Assembly: GCA_002432565.1 (NCBI GenBank) | Contig: DJFP01000188.1 | Location: 21,781 to 27,574, forward strand | From: Flavobacteriales bacterium UBA5869 | GTDB lineage: Bacteria > Bacteroidota > Bacteroidia > Flavobacteriales_D > Crocinitomicaceae | Length of the DNA: 5,794 nucleotides | Reading direction: 5' to 3' | In this document: positions 1 to 4,829 of the stretch, piece after piece | Layout of the letters: each line of letters starts with the position of its first letter | How positions within the stretch are numbered: position 1 is the first letter of the stretch | Notes under the pieces: generated by a model | What the model saw: only the letters and a program-made list of their open reading frames with translations | Told to the model about the DNA's origin: nothing | Database searches by the model: none | Program-made: the position numbers and the translations under genes

Positions 1-450
1 TATACCGACCAGATCACTTTAGGCAATCGCGAACGCTGGATCGTTACCAATTCCATTGCACTGGATTACAACTTCACCAAAACATTCAGTTTAAAACTCC
101 GTTTCAATCATTACTGGCAGGAAGTTTCCTACAAATCGTTTATGAAATTACTGGGCGACGGAAGCTATCGCGCATCCGATTATTCCGGAACGGACACTTT
201 AGGTCAAAGCTACCACAACACCAGTTTCAATGCATTTACCGTTGATTTTGACCTTCGCTGGGTGGTTTACCCAGGAAGTGAGATTCGTTTTGTCTGGAAG
301 TACAACATTTACGCTTCTAAGAATGGCCTGGATTACGGTTACTTTAAAACCTTCAATAACCTGTTCGACAATCCTTACCTGAATTCATTCTCTGTGAAAG
401 GACTCTTCTACATCGATGCCGGGAAGTGGTTCCGGAAAAAAGCCGTTTGA
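1..450 (+). CDS. DUF5916-type outer-membrane barrel protein, C-terminal part (5' truncated)
   Basis: The reading frame is open from base 1 and ends at TGA 448-450, giving the last 149 residues of a longer protein. The ATG at 142 is internal, because the same frame continues upstream with coherent protein. The sequence has alternating aromatic and polar strands typical of outer-membrane beta-strands (SIALDYNFTKTFSLKLRFNH, then FTVDFDLRWVVYPGSEIRFV). The stretch around RWVVYPGSE followed by a VWK motif, and the ending NSFSVKGLFYIDAGKW, resemble the C-terminus of DUF5916 proteins, which usually carry an N-terminal CBM9-like domain followed by a barrel. The family call is from memory of its style, and the diagnostic N-terminal part lies outside the window. 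Its substrate is unknown. A palindrome starts 12 bases after the stop and may end its transcript, so it is probably not co-transcribed with the sigma operon. Confidence 0.72.
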   Translation, partial: YTDQITLGNRERWIVTNSIALDYNFTKTFSLKLRFNHYWQEVSYKSFMKLLGDGSYRASDYSGTDTLGQSYHNTSFNAFTVDFDLRWVVYPGSEIRFVWKYNIYASKNGLDYGYFKTFNNLFDNPYLNSFSVKGLFYIDAGKWFRKKAV

Positions 451-462
451 ATTTATAAATAT

Positions 463-490
463 GTGGGCACGCGATTAATCGCGTGCCCAC
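463..490. repeat. Perfect 28-bp palindrome (REP-like hairpin, candidate terminator)
   Basis: The left arm GTGGGCACGCGATT (463-476) is exactly complementary to the right arm AATCGCGTGCCCAC (477-490). As RNA this gives a 12-bp GC-rich stem with a TTAA loop. It lies 12 bases after the upstream stop codon, where a terminator is expected, but no T-tract follows; instead there is a CGGTTTC and then seven A. A related palindrome with the same ACGCGATT core lies at 3976-4017. It could be an intrinsic terminator, a dispersed REP-like element, or an operator for a dimeric regulator. Confidence 0.8.
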
Positions 491-516
491 CGGTTTCAAA
501 AAAATTTCCTCCCGAA

Positions 517-545
517 TAGGGGTAAAATCTCCCTCAGTTGTCATA
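517..545 (+). promoter_or_regulatory. ECF-sigma-like promoter of the sigma/anti-sigma operon
   Basis: TAGGGGTAAAA (517-527) is a -35-like element and TTGTCATA (538-545) a -10-like element, with 14 bases between GTAA and GTC. A GTAA-like -35 with a GTC-containing -10 is typical of ECF promoters, and AGGGGTA-type boxes are known upstream of Bacteroidota ECF genes. The best support is internal: the same two elements occur at 4039-4067 with the same spacing and an unrelated spacer. An A-tract at 498-504 sits where an UP element would. The inferred start is near 550, about 40 bases before the GTG start codon. It implies autoregulation by the sigma factor encoded just downstream. Confidence 0.68.
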
Positions 546-567
546 AAACCAAAAGATGATAACTTTG
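538..567 (+). promoter_or_regulatory. Possible housekeeping (TTG-N19-TAnnTTTG) promoter overlapping the ECF promoter
   Basis: TAACTTTG at 560-567 matches the Bacteroidota primary-sigma -7 consensus TAnnTTTG. A TTG at 538-540 lies exactly 19 bases upstream, the usual distance for the -33 element. That TTG is also the first three bases of the ECF -10 box, so the two promoters would share DNA. Transcription would begin near 574, leaving a leader of only about 16 bases. The second module at 4039-4067 has no TAnnTTTG at the matching position (4082-4089 is AATAAAAG). This would provide basal sigma factor expression. Confidence 0.5.
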
Positions 568-589
568 CCGGTGTGAAATACACATCCCG

Positions 590-1153
590 GTGGAAGAAAA
601 ACAAGTGATAACACAAGTTGTGATAGGAGATTTAAGCACATTTGAAATGGTATTTCGCGATTATTATAAACCGCTGGTCCGTTACGGCACCACCTTTCTG
701 AAAGATTCAGATGAAGCGGAAGACGTTGTTCAACAGGTATTTGTTTCCCTTTGGGAGAAACGCACACAACAGGATATACACACTTCCATCCGGGCAGTTT
801 TATACAAATCCGTACAAAACGCCTGCTTAAACAAGATCAAACACCTGAAGATCCGAAATAATTATGCCGAAGAACTAAAAGCAACAGCAGCTTACGAAAA
901 TTCGTCGGATCCGGCACAGGTGAATGAACTGAACGAACGCATCCGGATGGCTATGGAAACAATGCCGGAACAATGCGGCCGTATTTTTAAAATGAGCCGT
1001 TTTGAACAGTTGCGCTACCAGGAAATTGCAGACCAGCTTGGTCTTTCTGTAAAGACAGTAGAGAATCAAATGGGGAAAGCCCTCAAAATCGTACGTGAAG
1101 AGTTGAAAGACTATTTGCCGTTACTCATCCTTTTTTTCATTCAAACACTATGA
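590..1153 (+). CDS. ECF RNA polymerase sigma-70 factor (Bacteroidetes FecI-like family)
   Basis: This 187-residue protein has the length and two-domain layout of an ECF sigma factor. Region 2 (about 17-85) contains DEAEDVVQQVFVSLWEKR (41-58), which includes the -10 recognition helix. Region 4 (about 115-170) contains the helix-turn-helix RYQEIADQLGLSVKTVENQM (142-161) that reads the -35 element. A linker of about 30 residues replaces region 3. The start is a GTG: the nearest upstream in-frame stop is TAA at 560-562 and there is no ATG between it and 590, while the first internal ATG (residue 20) would cut into region 2. The last 12 residues (YLPLLILFFIQTL region, 175-187) are strongly hydrophobic, as in other members of this Bacteroidetes family. 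Its stop overlaps the start of the FecR-like gene in an ATGA, so the two are translationally coupled. It probably drives its own operon and the operon at 4095. Confidence 0.93.
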   Translation: MEEKQVITQVVIGDLSTFEMVFRDYYKPLVRYGTTFLKDSDEAEDVVQQVFVSLWEKRTQQDIHTSIRAVLYKSVQNACLNKIKHLKIRNNYAEELKATAAYENSSDPAQVNELNERIRMAMETMPEQCGRIFKMSRFEQLRYQEIADQLGLSVKTVENQMGKALKIVREELKDYLPLLILFFIQTL

Positions 1154-2100
1154 AAACATCACACGACATGGATGCGCTGATCGGCAAATTCCTCAGCGGA
1201 GAAGCAAGTCCTCAGGAAGCAATGTTCCTGGAAGACTGGATCTCAGAATCGCCTGAAAACGAAACATACTTCGAACAAAGCTCTAAGGCTTTCGGTCTTA
1301 CTGAAAAAACCATTTCAACAGATACTGCATGGAGCAACGTTCAGGCCCGGCTGAAACAGGCACCCGTTCGCAAACTCCCGATCGGATGGATTTCTGCTGC
1401 TGCCGCTGTTCTCGTAATTTCGCTTGGAGCTTTCTTCTATTTGATACAGTCAAACAAGGAACATTTAGTTTACACCGCAGGAACAAACAAAAAGAACATC
1501 GAATTGAACGACGGAACGGATATTCAGCTGGCTTCCCATTCAAGCATCGAATTGGTTTCCGGTTATGGTCAGAAAAACCGTTCTTTAAAGCTGAAAGGTT
1601 CCGGTTACTTCTCCGTAAAACACAGCAAAAAACTTCCGTTCATTATTGATGCAGGGCCAATCCATATTAAGGACCTGGGAACAAAATTCAATGTTAAAAC
1701 CAGCGACGATACGATTTACGTGCGTGTGGACGAAGGAGTTGTGGTGATCTACGACAACAAAGGGATGAAGCTTACACTCAAAGCCAACGAAAGTGCTCAC
1801 TACGTCATTTCAAGCGGCGATCTGAGACTGGATGTCCTGGCTGAAAACCTTAAGAAACAATACAAAACCATTCTGCTGGACAATCAGCGGCTGGAAGATG
1901 TCGTTAAACTGCTGAATACGACCTACAAGGTAAACATCCGCATTGACAACCCGGCGTTGAAAGATTGCAGGATCACGACCGAATTTTTGAACGAAGACCT
2001 GGACACGGTATTGATGGTCATCTCACAGACATTGGAAGTGACCATACTCAAAGAAAAAAACAACGAATATGTGATTAAAGGATTGGCATGTATACAATAA
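1150..2100 (+). CDS. FecR-like anti-sigma factor / sigma regulator, inner membrane
   Basis: This 316-residue protein fits the FecR family in length and order of parts. The cytoplasmic N-terminus (1-78), with a GKFLSGEASPQEAMFLEDWI segment (12-31), is the sigma-binding region. A single membrane helix spans about 79-99 (GWISAAAAVLVISLGAFFYLI region). The periplasmic FecR domain (about 105-205) shows the family signature KLKGSGYFSV followed by PFIIDAG and LGTKFNV (around 127-183). The C-terminal domain (about 240-312, starting LLDNQRLEDVVKLLN) is DUF4974, related in fold to the STN domain. It should hold the sigma factor at the membrane and receive a signal from an outer-membrane STN domain. The most likely partner is the next gene, whose ATG lies 13 bases inside this gene's end. 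Confidence 0.93.
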   Translation: MKTSHDMDALIGKFLSGEASPQEAMFLEDWISESPENETYFEQSSKAFGLTEKTISTDTAWSNVQARLKQAPVRKLPIGWISAAAAVLVISLGAFFYLIQSNKEHLVYTAGTNKKNIELNDGTDIQLASHSSIELVSGYGQKNRSLKLKGSGYFSVKHSKKLPFIIDAGPIHIKDLGTKFNVKTSDDTIYVRVDEGVVVIYDNKGMKLTLKANESAHYVISSGDLRLDVLAENLKKQYKTILLDNQRLEDVVKLLNTTYKVNIRIDNPALKDCRITTEFLNEDLDTVLMVISQTLEVTILKEKNNEYVIKGLACIQ

Positions 2101-3968
2101 TCCGTTTTTTTTGTGTTGCATTTCTTTGCTGCATAACCGCTTTTCATTCCGGTGCTCAAACACCTTACCTGGAGAAAGATGTGACTATCCGCTCCGGGAC
2201 ATACGCCTATGAAGACCTATTCAGGCAAATCTCCAATCAAACCGGGGTCGTTTTCTCGTATACGGGCTTTGACGATCAGCATCGCGTATCAGCCAGGTTC
2301 GAGAAACAACCGCTTCGAATCGTTTTAAACACACTTTCCGGCAATGGGAACTTTACCTACAAGCTGAAGGGGAAATACGTCATCCTGAGCACCAAACCGG
2401 CACCAAAACCGAAATCGGAACATGCTTCGGCAAACAGCTCCAACCTGGTTCTGAACGGTTACATCCTGAATGCAGAAGATTCCTCGGAAATTGAAGAATC
2501 CAGTGTTTACATCAGGCAAAGCAAGCAATCCGCACTGACCAACGAATACGGCTATTTCAATCTTTCATTCCCGAAAACTACAGATGTGCTTTCCATTTCT
2601 GTAGCAAAGGAAGATTTTAAAGACACTACCGTTGTAATCGTATCGAAGCAGCAAAATACGCTGGTTATCTACCTGCAGCCTAAATCCGCCCCGGTAAGTG
2701 TAACGGTGGATTCTTTACGACTGACCCTTTCGATCGATTCCGTCAAGCCATCGGAAACGCCGGTTAAAGATACCCTTCCTGCCGTTAATCCGTTTTGGAA
2801 GAGATTTAGAGACCGAAGCGCAAACCTTCGCAATATTACTGATACTTTATTCACCAAAGTATCGTTCTCTCTCTTTCCTCCGGTAAGTACCAACCGGCTG
2901 CTTTCTGTCAATACCGTAAACAAATTTTCTTTCAATCTCCTGGCTGGTTCATCCAAAGGAATCGACATTTTTGAGCTTGGGGGACTGGTCAATTTCGATT
3001 ATGGAAATGTGAAATACGTACAGATTGCCGGGCTGACCAACCTTGTTTCGGGAACATCAACCGGTGTTCAGGTAGCCGGGCTTGTAAACACCGTTGCAAA
3101 AGACGTAAATGGTGTCCAGGTAGCCGGATTGGTCAATATCGATGGCGGAAAAGTAAATTACGTGCAAGTGGCCGGAATTGCAAACCTGGTAAAAGACACG
3201 GTAAAGGGAGTACAGATCGGTGGAATTGCAAACCTGAACACTTCCTATACCAGAGGAGTCCAGATTGGTGGAATTTACAACCGTTCCAAAAATGCTTTTG
3301 GTGCTCAAATCGGCGGAATTGCCAATATGGGTGACACTGTTAATGGTATTCAGATCGCGGGGTTGGTGAATTCAAGCCACGTAATAAGCGGATTCCAGCT
3401 TTCGGGATTGATCAATATTGCAAAAAAAGTAAACGGTTCTCAGCTCGGTTTCCTGAATATTGCCGATTCGATCAGCGGAATTCCAATCGGATTTTTAAGC
3501 TTCGTGAAAAACGGATACCACAAAGTGGAGCTTGCCTGTGATGAAAACCTGTTTGGAACCCTCAGCTTCCGCACCGGAGTCGATAAATTCCACAACATAC
3601 TTATCGGCGGGATACAACTTTCAGGGGGACAGCCACTTTGGACTTTAGGTTACGGAGTGGGGTCTGCCATTCATCTGGGAAAAAAATGGTACCTCGACCT
3701 GGACCTGACAGCACAACAACTCTATTTGAACAACTCCGATCTTACCTACAACATGCTGACAAAAAGTTTCGTTGGAATCGAGTACCGTTTTGGAAAGAAT
3801 TTCAGCATTGCAGCCGGCCCGACCCTCAACTGGTATGCTTCCGAAAACAATTCCGAAAACGATCCGATTTGGAGCAGAATCAGGCAAAAAACCGTTTCTA
3901 ATTCCGTAAATAGTGGTTTTGCCAATCAATTATGGATCGGCGGGAAACTGGCTTTGCGATTTTTCTAA
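2088..3968 (+). CDS. Secreted STN / carboxypeptidase-like repeat protein with C-terminal barrel-like region
   Basis: This 626-residue protein begins with a signal peptide (1-23, likely cleavage SGA|Q). An STN-like domain follows (about 30-101: YEDLFRQISNQTGVVFSY, ending YKLKGKYVILS), the module that in FecA-type receptors contacts FecR. A carboxypeptidase-regulatory-like beta domain covers about 119-198 (LNGYILNAEDS, TNEYGYFNLS). After a serine/threonine/proline-rich linker (200-235) come about twelve repeats (295-472) of the form VQVAGLVN, resembling LA_2272-type surface repeats. The end (about 478-626) has amphipathic strands and finishes in two phenylalanines, as outer-membrane proteins often do. 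No TonB plug is visible and the protein is shorter than a SusC-like receptor, so it is not an ordinary TonB receptor. Overlap with the FecR-like gene suggests it is the sensor for that pair. Ligand and true topology are unknown. Confidence 0.85.
   Translation: MYTIIRFFCVAFLCCITAFHSGAQTPYLEKDVTIRSGTYAYEDLFRQISNQTGVVFSYTGFDDQHRVSARFEKQPLRIVLNTLSGNGNFTYKLKGKYVILSTKPAPKPKSEHASANSSNLVLNGYILNAEDSSEIEESSVYIRQSKQSALTNEYGYFNLSFPKTTDVLSISVAKEDFKDTTVVIVSKQQNTLVIYLQPKSAPVSVTVDSLRLTLSIDSVKPSETPVKDTLPAVNPFWKRFRDRSANLRNITDTLFTKVSFSLFPPVSTNRLLSVNTVNKFSFNLLAGSSKGIDIFELGGLVNFDYGNVKYVQIAGLTNLVSGTSTGVQVAGLVNTVAKDVNGVQVAGLVNIDGGKVNYVQVAGIANLVKDTVKGVQIGGIANLNTSYTRGVQIGGIYNRSKNAFGAQIGGIANMGDTVNGIQIAGLVNSSHVISGFQLSGLINIAKKVNGSQLGFLNIADSISGIPIGFLSFVKNGYHKVELACDENLFGTLSFRTGVDKFHNILIGGIQLSGGQPLWTLGYGVGSAIHLGKKWYLDLDLTAQQLYLNNSDLTYNMLTKSFVGIEYRFGKNFSIAAGPTLNWYASENNSENDPIWSRIRQKTVSNSVNSGFANQLWIGGKLALRFF
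2970..3503 (+). repeat. Twelve in-frame VQ(V/I)(A/G)G(L/I)xN repeats inside the STN repeat protein
   Basis: The repeat cores begin at residues 295, 311, 327, 343, 359, 375, 391, 406, 421, 436, 451 and 465. The period is 16 residues for the first six steps, 15 for the next four, and 14 for the last. The consensus core is (V/I)Q(V/I)(A/G)G(L/I)xN, with a variable turn of about eight residues. The first and the last two copies are degenerate, as expected for caps. The DNA copies differ at many synonymous sites, so this is an old, selected protein repeat and not a recent DNA duplication. The pattern suggests stacked or successive short beta-strands. Confidence 0.88.
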
Positions 3969-3975
3969 AACCATC

Positions 3976-4017
3976 AAAACCTGTAGGTACGCGATTAATC
4001 GCGTACCTACAGGTTTT
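3976..4017. repeat. Perfect 42-bp palindrome (REP-like hairpin, candidate terminator)
   Basis: Two 21-base arms (3976-3996 and 3997-4017) are exactly complementary and meet in the core ACGCGATT/AATCGCGT shared with the palindrome at 463-490. The hairpin has a 19-bp stem and a TTAA loop. It starts 7 bases after the TAA of the repeat-protein gene. The arms begin with AAAACC and end with GGTTTT, the form of a bidirectional terminator, although the T-run is only four bases and is followed by CAAAAAAAAA. Termination of the sigma operon here is plausible but not proven. Confidence 0.82.
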
Positions 4018-4038
4018 CAAAAAAAAATTCATCCGACA

Positions 4039-4067
4039 TAGGGGTAAACCCAACCTGGATTGTCATA
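4039..4067 (+). promoter_or_regulatory. ECF-sigma-like promoter of the GIN / TonB-receptor operon
   Basis: TAGGGGTAAA (4039-4048) and TTGTCATA (4060-4067) repeat the elements found before the sigma gene, again with 14 bases between GTAA and GTC. The spacer bases differ (ACCCAACCTGGATT versus AATCTCCCTCAGTT), so the elements look selectively conserved. A run of nine A (4019-4027) lies just upstream, as in the first module. The start should be near 4072, giving a leader of about 23 bases before the ATG at 4095. No TAnnTTTG housekeeping element is seen here, so this operon may depend on the ECF sigma alone. Confidence 0.68.
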
Positions 4068-4094
4068 GAGATAACTAACAAAATAAAAGTTTTT

Positions 4095-4820
4095 ATGAAA
4101 AGTTTAAAATGGATTATTCCGGGAATTTTGGTGTTTGCCATATCATTAACATCTTGTAAGAAACATTTGTTCAACTCCATCAAGGGAAAAGGGGCAACAG
4201 TTACCGAAACACGTGATTTGAGCGGTTTCAATAAAATCTCGCTGGATATTGACGCAGATGTTTACTATACGCAGGATTCAATTTATTACGTAGAGATTTC
4301 GGCACAGCAAAATGTATTGAATGTCATTACAACTGAAATCAGCTCCGGTGAATTGGAAATCGACTCTAAGAAATGGATTCGCAAACACAACGGTATTAAG
4401 ATCATTGTTCATTCACCGGATCTTTACTCCCTGGATATCAGCGGAAGCGGAAACATCGAATCGGCATACGCCATTTCAACATCAACTCTGGAACTCAAAA
4501 TAAGCGGTTCGGGAAACATTTCCCTGGCTGCAGTCAATGCTGCTGAATTGGAAGCAAAGATAAGCGGATCCGGAAATATCACGGCTTCAGGCGGAACGGT
4601 TACCAATCAAAAAACGACCATCAGCGGTTCCGGAAACATTGAAATGACAGGTCTTGCCGCAAATCATTCGGATGCTAAGATCAGTGGTTCCGGAAATATT
4701 TCTGTTTGGGCTATTGACCAGCTGCGCGCTACCATTTCCGGAAGCGGTGATATCCGTTACAAAGGAAATCCGGAGGTAAATACCACGATTAGCGGATCTG
4801 GATCCCTCATTCACATTTAA
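4095..4820 (+). CDS. GIN-domain (DUF2807) repeat lipoprotein
   Basis: This 241-residue protein starts with a lipoprotein signal: basic MKSLK, a hydrophobic stretch, then the lipobox LTSC with the lipidated Cys at 21, followed by KK. The mature part has the head-GIN/DUF2807 pattern (TETRDLSGFNKISLDIDADV at 36-55, then VEISAQQNVL). Seven copies of ISGSG(N/D/S) follow at 115-236. GIN domains are thought to form a right-handed beta-helix; their biochemical role is not settled, and the name adhesin in databases is only a prediction. The ATG lies about 28 bases after the ECF-like -10 box, and the next gene begins 9 bases after the stop, so it is the first gene of an operon with the TonB-dependent receptor. 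It is probably anchored in a membrane facing the periplasm or the surface. Confidence 0.9.
   Translation: MKSLKWIIPGILVFAISLTSCKKHLFNSIKGKGATVTETRDLSGFNKISLDIDADVYYTQDSIYYVEISAQQNVLNVITTEISSGELEIDSKKWIRKHNGIKIIVHSPDLYSLDISGSGNIESAYAISTSTLELKISGSGNISLAAVNAAELEAKISGSGNITASGGTVTNQKTTISGSGNIEMTGLAANHSDAKISGSGNISVWAIDQLRATISGSGDIRYKGNPEVNTTISGSGSLIHI
4437..4808 (+). repeat. Seven ISGSG(N/D/S) repeats inside the GIN-domain lipoprotein
   Basis: Motif copies begin at residues 115, 136, 156, 176, 196, 214 and 232, so the spacing is 21, 20, 20, 20, 18 and 18. Each copy is preceded by a short strand such as LDISGSG, LKISGSG or TTISGSG. Five are ISGSGNI, the sixth ISGSGDI and the last ISGSGSL. About 20 residues per turn fits one coil of a parallel beta-helix with the SGSG at the same corner of each coil. 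Codons differ between copies, so the array is conserved at protein level. Confidence 0.9.
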
Positions 4821-4829
4821 TCAAAAACC

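Noticed and set aside
353..616. Minus-strand open frame of 87 codons crossing the first intergenic block
   Set aside because: It crosses the end of the DUF5916-type gene, the palindrome and the promoter module; its protein has no recognisable domain and its mirror strand is better explained.
1329..1649. Second + strand frame of 106 codons inside the FecR-like gene
   Set aside because: It overlaps the membrane and FecR domains in another frame, and its arginine- and phenylalanine-rich translation has no domain features.
2105..2112. Run of eight T near the start of the repeat-protein gene as a slippage or phase-variation site
   Set aside because: The frame gives a good signal peptide straight through it, and eight T encoding hydrophobic Phe codons is common in such signal peptides; a single sequence cannot show variation.
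463..4017. The two palindromes as terminal inverted repeats of an inserted element carrying the sigma operon
   Set aside because: Each is a self-contained palindrome, no transposase or integrase lies between them, no target-site duplication is seen, and the enclosed genes form an ordinary envelope signalling operon.
4437..4808. Possible CRISPR or DNA tandem repeat
   Set aside because: The similarity is at protein level (ISGSG); DNA copies use different codons and there are no uniform repeats with unique spacers.
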